Assembly: GCA_002310215.1 (NCBI GenBank)
Contig: DBYR01000014.1
Location: 34,728 to 98,727, forward strand
Direction: 5' to 3'
DNA from: Bacteroidales bacterium UBA1181
Lineage (GTDB): Bacteria; Bacteroidota; Bacteroidia; Bacteroidales; Paludibacteraceae
DNA length: 64,000 bases
Part shown: positions 16,664 through 25,077 of the stretch, piece after piece
How positions within the stretch are numbered: the first letter of the stretch is position 1
How the letters are laid out: each line of letters begins with the position of its first letter
Translations under genes and position numbers: made by a program
Notes under the pieces: model-generated
Told to the model about the DNA's origin: nothing
Databases searched by the model: none
What the model saw: only the letters and a program-made list of their open reading frames with translations

Positions 16664-16731
16664 AATTAAGAATTATGAATTAAGAATTCTGAAACGTTAG
16701 TTCGACGGAGTCAATTAAGAGTTTTGGGTGG

Positions 16732-17430
16732 TTAGAAACTGATTCTTAGGGATATGGCGTTGGCTCCAATGCCGAAATCGAATTCCGGATTGAATCCTGT
16801 GGGCTGTGAAGTGTGTTGTTCCACGAGGCGTCTACAACCATGCTGACCTTTGGCCATGTTCACGATACCTGTTGCCATCAATGTGGTGCTTGTCAATCGT
16901 AGACCTCCAGAAACAGCGAAAAAAGGTATCTCTTCAGTACATATTCCAGCAATAGTGGTTCCTGTGCTCAACCCTCTACAGATTATTCCCCATACCAAAA
17001 GGTGTTTGCCTTTTTCCCTTTTCTCCTTAAAATGTACAAAGTCATTCCAGTCATTTCCCATGATGGACTGGGCATAGTTTGTGGGTATTTCTTTGCCACC
17101 TGAGACTAACCCAGACTCGGAATCCTTGTCGTACCTTAGCGAGGAAAGTGTCACTGCCTGTGAGGAATTTAGGGTGGCATTTTGCTGTGCTGTCGGTTTT
17201 ACGCCGAAAACATCTTTCTCCCCATTTTCATACTTGATCATGAAAACGTCGTCCCGTTCCTCGATGAATGTCGGACCATTCAGATTTGTCCATCTTTTGT
17301 ACTTGATCTCCTCGGACCCCACTTCAAGCAGTTTGCATTGTATTTCGTCGCCGTTTTGTTTGATGATGATATCCTGCGCCATCGCAGACATTGAACATAA
17401 GGCGCAAATTAGAATTAGAATTTTTTTCAT
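16732..17430 (-). CDS. Secreted protein of unknown function, paralogue of the upstream gene
   Basis: 232 residues with a signal peptide (MKKILILICALCSMSAMAQ). After cleavage the protein starts with a beta-rich module, DEIQCKLLEVGSEEIKYKRW (28-47), then KYENGEKDVFG. The same module opens the neighbour at 17437-18690, so the two arose by duplication. The middle and C-terminal parts differ, with hydrophobic stretches at about 145-195. It starts six bases after the upstream gene ends, so the two form one operon. I do not recognise a named family. Confidence 0.7.
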   Translation of the reverse strand: MKKILILICALCSMSAMAQDIIIKQNGDEIQCKLLEVGSEEIKYKRWTNLNGPTFIEERDDVFMIKYENGEKDVFGVKPTAQQNATLNSSQAVTLSSLRYDKDSESGLVSGGKEIPTNYAQSIMGNDWNDFVHFKEKREKGKHLLVWGIICRGLSTGTTIAGICTEEIPFFAVSGGLRLTSTTLMATGIVNMAKGQHGCRRLVEQHTSQPTGFNPEFDFGIGANAISLRISF

Positions 17431-17436
17431 ATGAAT

Positions 17437-18690
17437 TTAAAATTTAAGTGAGAATATTAGATTGTTGCCACGGGCGTCGATGTCGAATTCAGGCTTTGAC
17501 ATGCTTGTCTTTCCCTGGGTTTGCTCATACTCGTCAATGTGCTTGTTGACAATTTGGGTCGCATTTCTGTGTCCCCGCTTCGCTTTTATGATGCCGACGA
17601 TTAGCAATGGCGTGCCAGTGGCAAGTCCGCCTATCATGGGGAAAAGGTAAGATCTATTCTTTTGCACTGCCCAATAATCCATGTCGTATAGTTTGTGATT
17701 GTCGAAGAATTCGGAATTTTGATAGGTGGGATTATTTCTGATATAGTTATTGTACCTGTCGTTTTCATTTTCAGTTTCCCATTCTAGACTATTATATTCG
17801 GACACTTTTCTCTCGTAATTTTCATATGCATCATGCATTTTAAGATAGAGCGCATTCCATTCAGGACCCGACAAATCAGAGTTTTCTAAATTTCTATTGG
17901 CTAATCTATATTCTTCTTCAGCCTTTTTATATTCTTCTCTGGCCTTCCTTAGAGACTGCCGCAATGTACTCAGGTCATTGTACCAATTGTTTAATTCCCA
18001 ATTGTATTTTTCTGAGGCTTGTCGATCCATTTCTTCATACTCTCTCTTCGCATTTCTGTATCTCTTACATGCCACTGAGTGAACGACCGTCCATCCTAAT
18101 CCTCCAAGGAACAATGTCCCTCCCGTAAATGCCATTATCTTTCCTGCTCTTTCGTCTTTCCGTGCTTCTTTGTAGTCGAGCCAGTCTTTCGTAAGGATGT
18201 TCTGCGCTTGCTCCGGCGTCTGTGGGTACCCCCACTTGATTATGCCGGATTTGCCTCCAAAGGCTTTGTATTTCAAATATTCATTTGATATTGGAGTCGG
18301 TTCGGCGATTGTGAATTCTTCAGTCTTTTCCATTTTTTTCCCAAATAAGGATCGTTGTGGGGTGGGGTCGCCGATTGTAAGTTCTTCAGGAGCTACGGTT
18401 GACATGCTTGGATCGGCTGACGGAGCTTGAACCTCCAAAGAGGGTGTTCCGTAGGCCATCACGTCCTTTTCTCCGTTCTCGTACTTAATCATGAAGATGT
18501 CTGACTTTTTCTCCGTGAATGCAGGTCCCTCTTGGTTAGTCCAACGCTTGTATCTTACTTCATTCTTGCTGACTTCCAGTATCTTGCATTGCAGTTCGTC
18601 GCCGTCGCGTCTCACGATAACGTCTTGCGCTGATACGGACAAAACACCAAATGTCATTAATAGAAATAATAATCCTTTTAACTTATTCAT
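17437..18690 (-). CDS. Secreted protein with coiled coil, unknown function
   Basis: 417 residues with a signal peptide ending VSAQ (about residue 22). The N-terminal module DELQCKILEVSKNEVRYKRW (31-50) and KYENGEKDVM is shared with the downstream paralogue. A glycine-rich hydrophobic stretch lies at about 190-210, then a charged coiled coil (about 215-300), a second hydrophobic stretch near 350-370 and a short beta-like C-terminus. It may be an envelope-anchored protein. A structured RNA element with its own terminator lies 40 bp upstream on the same strand. Confidence 0.7.
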   Translation of the reverse strand: MNKLKGLLFLLMTFGVLSVSAQDVIVRRDGDELQCKILEVSKNEVRYKRWTNQEGPAFTEKKSDIFMIKYENGEKDVMAYGTPSLEVQAPSADPSMSTVAPEELTIGDPTPQRSLFGKKMEKTEEFTIAEPTPISNEYLKYKAFGGKSGIIKWGYPQTPEQAQNILTKDWLDYKEARKDERAGKIMAFTGGTLFLGGLGWTVVHSVACKRYRNAKREYEEMDRQASEKYNWELNNWYNDLSTLRQSLRKAREEYKKAEEEYRLANRNLENSDLSGPEWNALYLKMHDAYENYERKVSEYNSLEWETENENDRYNNYIRNNPTYQNSEFFDNHKLYDMDYWAVQKNRSYLFPMIGGLATGTPLLIVGIIKAKRGHRNATQIVNKHIDEYEQTQGKTSMSKPEFDIDARGNNLIFSLKF

Positions 18691-18731
18691 ACATTAAATA
18701 TTTAGGTTATTCATTTACTCGCATAAGGGCA

Positions 18732-18885
18732 TAAAAAAAGCGTGAACTTAAACATTGTTCCCGCTTGCTGAGGTATTTGGCGTAACCCGTAAATGCGAAA
18801 ATAAGTTAAGCCCACGCCCTAAGCGCGAGCAATCTTAACCTATCATCTCCATTTACTTTAAATCGCCAAATTTTCAGCAAGAAGA
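18732..18885 (-). ncRNA. Rod-shaped structured RNA, 6S-RNA-like or leader attenuator
   Basis: Read on the minus strand, 18881-18764 folds into one long hairpin: CTTGCTGA with TCAGCAAG, TTTGGCG with CGCCAAA, GTAAATG with CATTTAC, a bubble of about 10 and 9 nt, GTTAAG with CTTAAC and a 7-bp apical stem with G-U pairs. A closing stem, central bubble and apical stem is the 6S RNA plan. A terminator hairpin (18766-18738) with a U tract follows and shares three bases with the rod. As the gene at 18690 begins only 40 bp further on, a regulatory leader is the main alternative. Confidence 0.5.
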
Positions 18886-18987
18886 ATGAAAAGCCAAAAT
18901 GCTTTTTTGTATGTCTGTTTATACGATATGTACAGGTGTCTATGTTCTTACCTTGCACATATCCGATTTTATTGCTTTATATCTATG

Positions 18988-19018
18988 CAAAAATAGAAAA
19001 TCGGTTTGAATTGGCAAA
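18988..19018 (-). promoter_or_regulatory. Minus-strand promoter for the structured RNA and perhaps the secreted-protein operon
   Basis: On the minus strand TTTG (19018-19015), 19 bp, TATTTTTG (18995-18988): a full consensus. The predicted start is near 18981, about 95 nt before the rod-shaped RNA. The rest of 18691-19087 shows no gene. Confidence 0.65.
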
Positions 19019-19087
19019 AAGGTTGACCATGGAAAATACTTTGGTTGGTATTGAAAATATATGTTTGAATATATGATTGTGATATTG

Positions 19088-19216
19088 GCGATACCTAACC
19101 AAATCCACCTAAAAAATCATAGATTTAGTTGGCTATCTCGTGATTTTTGCCAAATTTTGGCTGATAGCCAACCAAATCTATGTAAAAATGTATGGATTTA
19201 GTTGGTTATCTAATGG
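19088..19216. repeat. Left 129-bp repeat with two palindromes, flanking the ATPase gene
   Basis: Contains two 48-bp imperfect palindromes, 19090-19137 and 19163-19210, 73 bp apart start to start. Each has 17-18-bp arms of the form GATANCCAACCAAATCYA around a 12-bp A-rich centre. The unit is repeated as a direct repeat at 20677-20805. The second palindrome runs over the likely -33 site of the ATPase promoter. Confidence 0.85.
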
Positions 19217-19232
19217 TTATTTCTTATCTTTG
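19202..19232 (+). promoter_or_regulatory. ATPase gene promoter overlapping a palindrome
   Basis: TATCTTTG at 19225-19232 is a consensus -7 box; the best -33 match is TTGG at 19202-19205 with a 19-bp spacer, inside the second palindrome. The predicted leader before ATG 19247 or 19253 is only about 8-14 nt. Confidence 0.55.
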
Positions 19233-19246
19233 AAACCTAAAAATTC

Positions 19247-20671
19247 ATGTGTATGCTTGTAGGACGACAATTAGAACAGGATTTGTTTCACGAGATAGTT
19301 CGAAGCGATAAATCGGAATTTGTGGCTGTCTATGGACGAAGGCGTGTGGGCAAAACTTACTTGGTAAGGGAAACATTCAACTATAGTTTCGCTTTCCAGC
19401 ACACGGGTGTGCAAGATGCCGACAAAGCCCGGCAACTTACCGAATTTGGTAGATCTCTGACAACCGCAGGTATGCGTAATTGCCCTAAATTGAAAGATTG
19501 GTTTATGGCTTTTGATGCACTTGGAGAATTCCTGCAGGGGGTGGAAAGTGAGAAAAAAATCGTCTTCATCGACGAATTGCCATGGCTGGACACCCCCAAG
19601 TCAGATTTTCTATCAGCCTTAGAACATTTCTGGAATGGTTGGGCCACCATGCGCCGTGACATTGTCCTGATTGTGTGTGGAAGTGCTACGTCATGGATTA
19701 TCAGCAAATTGATCAATAACTATGGTGGTTTGCATAATCGGCTTACTCGTCAAATCCATCTGAAACCGTTCTCTCTGCACGAATGCGAACTTTATGCCAA
19801 CGCGCGTGAGTTGAAGATGACCCGCATGCAGGTTTTGCAGACATTTATGGTGTTGGGTGGGGTGCCGTATTACTGGAGTTTCTTAAGGAAAGGGTATAGC
19901 TGGTCGCAAAATATTGATTCATTGTTTTTTACGGAGAATGCTGACCTCAGGAATGAATTTGACGCATTGTATTCGTCTCTTTTCCGCAACCCTGAACCCT
20001 ATGTCCAAATTGTCACGGCGATGAGCAAAAAGAAAGTTGGTATGACACGGGGAGAGGTTGCCAATGCGTTGGGTCAGGACCATGGGGGAACGCTTTCGAA
20101 AATCCTTAAAGACTTGGAATTGTGCGGATTTATACGCTCGTACACCTCTATTGGCAAATCCAAAAAAGATACATTATACCAATTGTTCGACAACTTCACG
20201 CTCTTTTATTTCCGCTTCATTGATAGCAACACCATAAAAGATCCCCAGTTTTGGTCTCGATCCATCGGTGGAACCGTTTACAATGCATGGTGTGGCCTAG
20301 CTTTCGAACGAGTCTGTTTCCAACATGTGGAACAAATAAAGAGAGCTCTTGGTATTTCGGGAGTAATGAGCAGCGTCTATTCGTGGGTTTATCGTCCTAT
20401 GTCTAAGGATGAGTCTGGAATCCAGATTGATATGCTTATAGATCGCAATGACGGAGTGATTGACCTCTGTGAGATAAAATTCTCGCAAGGCAAGTATGAA
20501 ATCAAGAAAAAGTATGCTGATGAACTACGTCAAAAAGAGGCGATCTTTCAATCGAAGACGGAGACAAGAAAGGCTGTCTTTACCGTCATGATAACTACGG
20601 AAGGACTGGTCGATAATGAGTATGCTGCTGATGTGCAGAATCAAGTGCTTGCCGATGATTTATTCTGTTAG
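19247..20671 (+). CDS. AAA ATPase with DUF234 nuclease-like C-terminus
   Basis: 474 residues (ATG 19253 is an alternative start). The N-terminal ATPase_2-type domain has Walker A GRRRVGKT (30-37) and Walker B IVFIDE (105-110). A winged-helix-like stretch follows (about 265-320, MTRGEVANALGQ), and the C-terminal DUF234 region holds QID (393-395) and EIK (409-411), the spacing of a PD-(D/E)xK nuclease core. This family is abundant and multicopy in Bacteroidetes and archaea, and its role is unsettled. The gene stands alone between two 129-bp direct repeats that begin 5 bp after its stop and end about 30 bp before its start, so it looks like a self-contained cassette. Confidence 0.88.
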   Translation: MCMLVGRQLEQDLFHEIVRSDKSEFVAVYGRRRVGKTYLVRETFNYSFAFQHTGVQDADKARQLTEFGRSLTTAGMRNCPKLKDWFMAFDALGEFLQGVESEKKIVFIDELPWLDTPKSDFLSALEHFWNGWATMRRDIVLIVCGSATSWIISKLINNYGGLHNRLTRQIHLKPFSLHECELYANARELKMTRMQVLQTFMVLGGVPYYWSFLRKGYSWSQNIDSLFFTENADLRNEFDALYSSLFRNPEPYVQIVTAMSKKKVGMTRGEVANALGQDHGGTLSKILKDLELCGFIRSYTSIGKSKKDTLYQLFDNFTLFYFRFIDSNTIKDPQFWSRSIGGTVYNAWCGLAFERVCFQHVEQIKRALGISGVMSSVYSWVYRPMSKDESGIQIDMLIDRNDGVIDLCEIKFSQGKYEIKKKYADELRQKEAIFQSKTETRKAVFTVMITTEGLVDNEYAADVQNQVLADDLFC

Positions 20672-20676
20672 AGTTT

Positions 20677-20805
20677 GCGATACCCAACCAAATCCACCTA
20701 AAAAAACATAGATTTAGTTGGCTATCTCGCGATTTTTGCCGAATTATGACCGATACTCAACCAAATCTACCTAAAAAACATAGATTTAGTTGCCTATCCG
20801 TATGG
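20677..20805. repeat. Right 129-bp repeat with two palindromes, flanking the ATPase gene
   Basis: Direct repeat of 19088-19216. Palindromes lie at 20679-20726 and 20752-20798, again 73 bp apart. Arms match those of the left copy, with C/T exchanges and one single-base indel. The following 20806-20938 shows no further feature. Confidence 0.85.
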
Positions 20806-20938
20806 CTGTTTGTGTGTCATCCCTGATTGTAAAGAATCCTCATATCCATGCGAGTTGGACGTTCGCTTTTTTTATTTATTTAACTACCGAATTTCTTGAA
20901 ATTTTATTAAGTTTGTTTCCTGAAATATTTTATGTGAT

Positions 20939-21469
20939 ATGGCATTTATCGATTTAGTAAAGAAAAGAAGAAGCATCCGTAAATACGAGGATAGAAAGGT
21001 GGAGGAGGAGAAGTTGCAGTCGATCGTGAAGGCTGCGCTGATGGCTCCCTCTTCCAAGCGTTGTCAACCGTGGCATTTCGTCGTTGTGGACGACAAGGAG
21101 ACGCTGGCGAAGTTGTCTGTTTGTAGGGAGATGGGCTCCAAGTTCCTGGAGGGCGCCCCTGCCGCCATCATCGTCTTGGCCGACACTACGCTGAGCAACG
21201 TGTGGACCGAGGACGCTTCCATCGCCGCCGCCTATATGCAGCTGCAGGCCGAGGACTTGGGCTTGGGTTCTTGCTGGGTGCAGGTGCGCAACAGAAAGAA
21301 AATGGAGGCGGGCGACCTGACGTCGGATGCCTATATCCGTGGCTTGATCAATGCGCCTGAGAACCTCAGCGTGGAGTGCATCATTGGCGTGGGCTACAAG
21401 GGAGAGGAGAAGAATCCTTTCGACGAGGCGAAACTGAAATTGGATCGCATTCATAAGAACAGTTTTTAG
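20939..21469 (+). CDS. Nitroreductase-family FMN oxidoreductase
   Basis: 176 residues, typical of the short single-domain nitroreductases. The FMN phosphate-binding start KKRRSIRKYEDRKV (8-21) and APSSKRCQPWHFVVV (36-50) are conserved, as is the late GVGYKGEEKNPF. These enzymes use NAD(P)H to reduce nitro compounds, quinones or flavins; the natural substrate is unknown. It stands just outside the ATPase cassette, 134 bp after its right repeat, and is followed by the DUF2520-kdsC-ubiA cluster in the same direction. Confidence 0.9.
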   Translation: MAFIDLVKKRRSIRKYEDRKVEEEKLQSIVKAALMAPSSKRCQPWHFVVVDDKETLAKLSVCREMGSKFLEGAPAAIIVLADTTLSNVWTEDASIAAAYMQLQAEDLGLGSCWVQVRNRKKMEAGDLTSDAYIRGLINAPENLSVECIIGVGYKGEEKNPFDEAKLKLDRIHKNSF

Positions 21470-21553
21470 TGTGTATTCTCTGATGGCGGATATCTCCTCC
21501 CTAAGGTGGACGGTTCGCTTGAGAAAATTATAGGATGTAAATCATAGAGTAGG

Positions 21554-22381
21554 ATGGCGGATGTGACGAATGGTTCGGATTGTAAGGCGGTTCTGCCTTC
21601 TGTCTGTGTACTCGGATGTGGTAATCTGGGCACCCATCTTGTTCAGGCTTTGTATCATGCGGGGTATCCGATCGCCCAGTTGTTCAGTAGGACGGTGGAG
21701 TCGGCGACCGCACTTTCTAGTTTAGTGGGGAATGCTCCCTTCACGACGGATCTCTCCCGATTGACGCTTTCGGCGGATCTCTATATCTGCGCCTTGAAGG
21801 ACTCGGTCTTGGTGGATGTGCTGCGCAAGACTCCTTTGAAGGGGAAACCTATCGTGCATACGGCGGGTAGCATGCCTCTCGGACTTCTTTCGGAGTTCAC
21901 CGACGAGGGCGGGGTATTGTACCCTATGCAGTCCTTCTCCAAGGCGAAACCTGTCGATTTCTCGAAGATACCAGTCTTCGTGGAGGCGACCACGCCAAGG
22001 ATGATGGACCTTTTGCAGGATTTGGCGAGACATATCTCGAACACTGTCATGCCTTTGGACACGGAGGGACGCAAGCAGTTGCATTTGGCGGCTGTCTTCG
22101 CTTCCAACTTCAGCAACCACATGTACTCGATCGCCAGCGAACAGTTGGCGAAGTTGGGTCTCCCTTTCGAGGTGTTGCTCCCTTTGATCGACGAGACGGC
22201 GAGCAAGATACACTCTTTGCCGCCAGTGGAGGCACAGACGGGTCCGGCGGTGCGCTACGACCTGAATGTGATCGAGGCGCAGAAGAATCGTATCGACGAC
22301 CCATTGCAGAGGGAGATATATGCGTTAGTGAGCCAGTCGATTCATGAGATGTCGCTGAAGCATTCTAAAGACTCATTGTAG
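21554..22381 (+). CDS. Rossmann-fold and DUF2520 domain protein
   Basis: 275 residues. The N-terminal NAD(P)-binding fold has VCVLGCGNLGTHL (17-29), and the C-terminal helical half (about 145-265) matches DUF2520 with HLAAVFASNFSNHMY. The family resembles ketopantoate/pyrroline-carboxylate reductases but has no proven substrate. It ends four bases before kdsC. The DUF2520-kdsC-ubiA order recurs in Bacteroidales genomes as I recall, which suggests an envelope-related role. Confidence 0.88.
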   Translation: MADVTNGSDCKAVLPSVCVLGCGNLGTHLVQALYHAGYPIAQLFSRTVESATALSSLVGNAPFTTDLSRLTLSADLYICALKDSVLVDVLRKTPLKGKPIVHTAGSMPLGLLSEFTDEGGVLYPMQSFSKAKPVDFSKIPVFVEATTPRMMDLLQDLARHISNTVMPLDTEGRKQLHLAAVFASNFSNHMYSIASEQLAKLGLPFEVLLPLIDETASKIHSLPPVEAQTGPAVRYDLNVIEAQKNRIDDPLQREIYALVSQSIHEMSLKHSKDSL

Positions 22382-22385
22382 GAAT

Positions 22386-22907
22386 ATGGATTTTAAGGCT
22401 AATTTATCGAAAATAAAGGCGTTGGCATTCGATGTGGACGGAGTGCTCTCTTCGGATTGCGTGCCGTTGCACGTGAGCGGCGAGCCGATGCGCATGGTGA
22501 ATATCAAGGATGGTTACGCATTGCAGTTGGCCGTGAAGAAGGGCTATCATCTGGCGATCATCACAGGCGGTAACACGCTGGCGGTGAGGAAACGGTTCGA
22601 GGGCTTGGGCATTCAGGATGTCTACATGGGCTCCGCCGTCAAGATGAAGGATTTCGACGATTTTGTCCGTAAATATGGTTTGACGCCCGATGAGGTGCTC
22701 TATATGGGCGATGATATCCCTGACTTTCCGGTGATGCGGAAGTGCGGATTCCCTTGCTGCCCTGCGGACGCGGCTCCGGAGATCAAGGAGATCGCTTGTT
22801 ATATTTCCCCTAAGAGGGGAGGCGAGGGGTGTGCCCGCGACGTGATAGAGCAGGTGATGAAGGCGAATGGAGACTGGATGTCCGATAACGTGGCGTTCGG
22901 TTGGTGA
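22386..22907 (+). CDS. kdsC: KDO 8-phosphate phosphatase (HAD IIIA)
   Basis: 173 residues, the usual length of KdsC. The catalytic DVDGV (Asp16, Asp18), ITGG (59-62) and the metal-binding GDD (108-110) are all present. KdsC removes phosphate from 3-deoxy-D-manno-octulosonate 8-phosphate, a step on the way to the lipid A core sugar. The C-terminal GGEGCARDVIEQVM is typical of the tetrameric family. It is in an operon with the DUF2520 gene (4 bp before) and a UbiA prenyltransferase (19 bp after). Confidence 0.92.
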   Translation: MDFKANLSKIKALAFDVDGVLSSDCVPLHVSGEPMRMVNIKDGYALQLAVKKGYHLAIITGGNTLAVRKRFEGLGIQDVYMGSAVKMKDFDDFVRKYGLTPDEVLYMGDDIPDFPVMRKCGFPCCPADAAPEIKEIACYISPKRGGEGCARDVIEQVMKANGDWMSDNVAFGW

Positions 22908-22926
22908 ATCTAAGAAACTGATTTGT

Positions 22927-23907
22927 ATGAAGGATTATTTAAAACTGGTTCGATTGCCTAATTTGGTGATCATAGCGTTGGTTCAGCTGGCGATTTTCTT
23001 TTTGGTGATCACTCCGGTCTCCAACGTGGCGGGTGTTCCGACGGATAAGGTGTTCCCGGATGCTCTGCTTGTGTGCTTGGTTCTTGCCACGGTGTTCACG
23101 GCGGCAGGTGGCTACGCCATCAACGATTATTTTGATGTGAAGATTGACGAGATCAACCATCCGCTCACCCATTTGGTGGGTAGATCTATCCCTAAACATA
23201 CGGCTATGACGGTCTTCATCGTGTGCTCTGTGTTGGGTGCGGTGTTGGGTGCGGTTATAGGGGTTTATGCCTGGATTGAGTTGGAGGCGCCCTTCTCCGT
23301 GGCGTTCACATACGTGCTGATGTTCCTGATTATTGCGGGAATCTTATGGTTCTACTCCTCTTCGTATAAACGTATTTTTGTCTTGGGCAATCTGTTCGCC
23401 TCCGCTTTGAGTGCGTTGGTGCCTATGTTGGTGGTGGTATGCTACAATTTCTTCCTGTCGATGAAGTACGGAGCCAACCCTGAGATTGTGGACTTCAGCC
23501 GCTATTTATTAGCCATCGTGGCGATCTTCTCTGTCTGCGTTTTCCTATGGACGTTCGTCGCTGAGGTGGCCATCGATTTCGAGGAGGAGAAGGGTGACCG
23601 TGAGTTGGAGTGTCATTCGTTCCCTATCGTGTGGGGACATACCCCAGCGCGCGTCATCATGTTCGCCGCCATCATCTTAGTCAATCTGTTCTGCGCACAT
23701 GTCGTATTCCGCATGTTGCCGTATGATCCGATGATCTCTCTCCGCTACTATTTCTGCGCCGTCTTGGCACCTTCGATCGCCATCTCCTTTTTGCTGGCGA
23801 AGGCCAATACGAGGCAGGATTACAAGAACGTGTCGTTGGTAGCCTATGCGATCATGCTGTTGAGCATCGCTTACAGTATCGTATTCTATATCAGTTACGA
23901 TTCATGA
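22927..23907 (+). CDS. UbiA-family prenyltransferase
   Basis: 326 residues from ATG 22927 (MKDYLKLVRLPN). Eight or nine hydrophobic segments are visible. The first aspartate-rich motif reads NDYFDVKID (66-74) and the second lies in the loop near VAIDFEEEKGD, as in membrane prenyltransferases. The family in Bacteroidales is often annotated as geranylgeranylglycerol-phosphate geranylgeranyltransferase, but the acceptor here cannot be read from sequence; a quinone-pathway role is also possible. It follows kdsC in the same operon. Confidence 0.85.
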   Translation: MKDYLKLVRLPNLVIIALVQLAIFFLVITPVSNVAGVPTDKVFPDALLVCLVLATVFTAAGGYAINDYFDVKIDEINHPLTHLVGRSIPKHTAMTVFIVCSVLGAVLGAVIGVYAWIELEAPFSVAFTYVLMFLIIAGILWFYSSSYKRIFVLGNLFASALSALVPMLVVVCYNFFLSMKYGANPEIVDFSRYLLAIVAIFSVCVFLWTFVAEVAIDFEEEKGDRELECHSFPIVWGHTPARVIMFAAIILVNLFCAHVVFRMLPYDPMISLRYYFCAVLAPSIAISFLLAKANTRQDYKNVSLVAYAIMLLSIAYSIVFYISYDS

Positions 23908-23943
23908 GTTTTGAATTAATTGTATAACTAATATTTATAAATT

Positions 23944-24924
23944 ATGCCAGGTGTATTTTTAATTGTTGTGCTGGTAGTTGTATTCATACTGCTATGCATT
24001 TTTTTCCACTACGTGCCGGTCTTGTTGTGGGTCAACGCCAAGGTGTCGGGTGTCTCCATTTCCTTGGTACAGTTGTTCCTGATGAGGCTGAGAAATGTTC
24101 CTCCTCGTGTGATCGTGGAGTGTATGATTGAGGCTCACAAGGCTGGTTTGAAGACTATTACGAGGGATGATTTGGAGGCGCACTACCTCGCCGGCGGTAA
24201 TATCGTCCGTGTGGTACATGCGTTGGTTTCCGCATCCAAGGCGAATATCGCCATCGATTTCAAGCAGGCTACGGCCATCGATTTGGCGGGTCGTGATGTG
24301 TTCGAGGCGGTTCAGATGTCCGTTAACCCTAAGGTGATCGACACGCCTCCTGTGACGGCTGTCGCGAAGGATGGTATCCAGTTGATCGCCAAGGCTCGTG
24401 TGACGGTCCGCGCGAACATCGAGCGTTTGGTCGGTGGTGCGGGCGAAGAGACGGTTCTTGCCCGTGTCGGTGAGGGTATTGTCTCTTCCATTGGTTCCAG
24501 CGAGACGCATAAGTTGGTGTTGGAAAACCCTGACTCCATCTCTAAGGTAGTGTTGAGCAAGGGATTGGATGCCGGTACGGCCTTCGAGATCCTCTCCATC
24601 GATATCGCTGATATCGACGTGGGTAAGAACATCGGTGCACAGTTGCAGATGGATCAGGCCCAGGCGGACAAGAACATCGCTCAAGCGAAGGCGGAGGAGC
24701 GTCGCGCGATGGCCATCGCCCAAGAGCAGGAGATGAAGGCGAAGGCGCAAGAGGCCCGCGCACTCGTTATCGAGGCGGAGGCGGAGGTGCCAAAGGCTAT
24801 GGCCGAGGCTTTCAGAAGCGGAAACTTGGGTATCATGGATTATTATCGCATGAAGAACATCGAGGCGGATACCAACATGAGGTCTTCTATCGGTGGACCT
24901 TCCGCTAACAATAATCAGAAATAA
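23944..24924 (+). CDS. floA: Flotillin-like membrane scaffold FloA
   Basis: 326 residues. One N-terminal hydrophobic segment (about 5-28) with a short following hydrophobic patch anchors the protein. The SPFH-type domain runs to about residue 230. The C-terminal coiled region is rich in Ala, Glu and Gln (AQADKNIAQAKAEERRAMAI), as in flotillins. FloA organises membrane microdomains and affects envelope proteins. The length and the segment VNPKVIDTPPVTAVAKDGIQ match the FloA/YqfA family. A strong terminator follows. Confidence 0.93.
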   Translation: MPGVFLIVVLVVVFILLCIFFHYVPVLLWVNAKVSGVSISLVQLFLMRLRNVPPRVIVECMIEAHKAGLKTITRDDLEAHYLAGGNIVRVVHALVSASKANIAIDFKQATAIDLAGRDVFEAVQMSVNPKVIDTPPVTAVAKDGIQLIAKARVTVRANIERLVGGAGEETVLARVGEGIVSSIGSSETHKLVLENPDSISKVVLSKGLDAGTAFEILSIDIADIDVGKNIGAQLQMDQAQADKNIAQAKAEERRAMAIAQEQEMKAKAQEARALVIEAEAEVPKAMAEAFRSGNLGIMDYYRMKNIEADTNMRSSIGGPSANNNQK

Positions 24925-24952
24925 ATAGTGTTTCGTTTTCCGAAACATGGGG

Positions 24953-24982
24953 AATCCTCGCCTTCGGGCGGGGATTTTTTTT
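24953..24982 (+). terminator. Intrinsic terminator after floA
   Basis: A GC-rich stem (CCTCGCC with GGCGGGG, loop TTCG) followed by eight T. It closes the DUF2520-kdsC-ubiA-floA unit. Confidence 0.9.
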
Positions 24983-25027
24983 GAATGGATAGGCGAGTCC
25001 TGAATGTGGAATTACCCATAATTTCAT

Positions 25028-25035
25028 TAACTTTG
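25028..25035 (+). promoter_or_regulatory. -7 box of the peptide transporter promoter
   Basis: TAACTTTG at 25028-25035; the -33 region (TGTG at 25005-25008, 19-bp spacer) is weak. The predicted start is about 36 nt before ATG 25078. Confidence 0.5.
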
Positions 25036-25077
25036 CGGTAAATACGATCCCTCCTACGCTATTGGCCCTTGGAGGGG

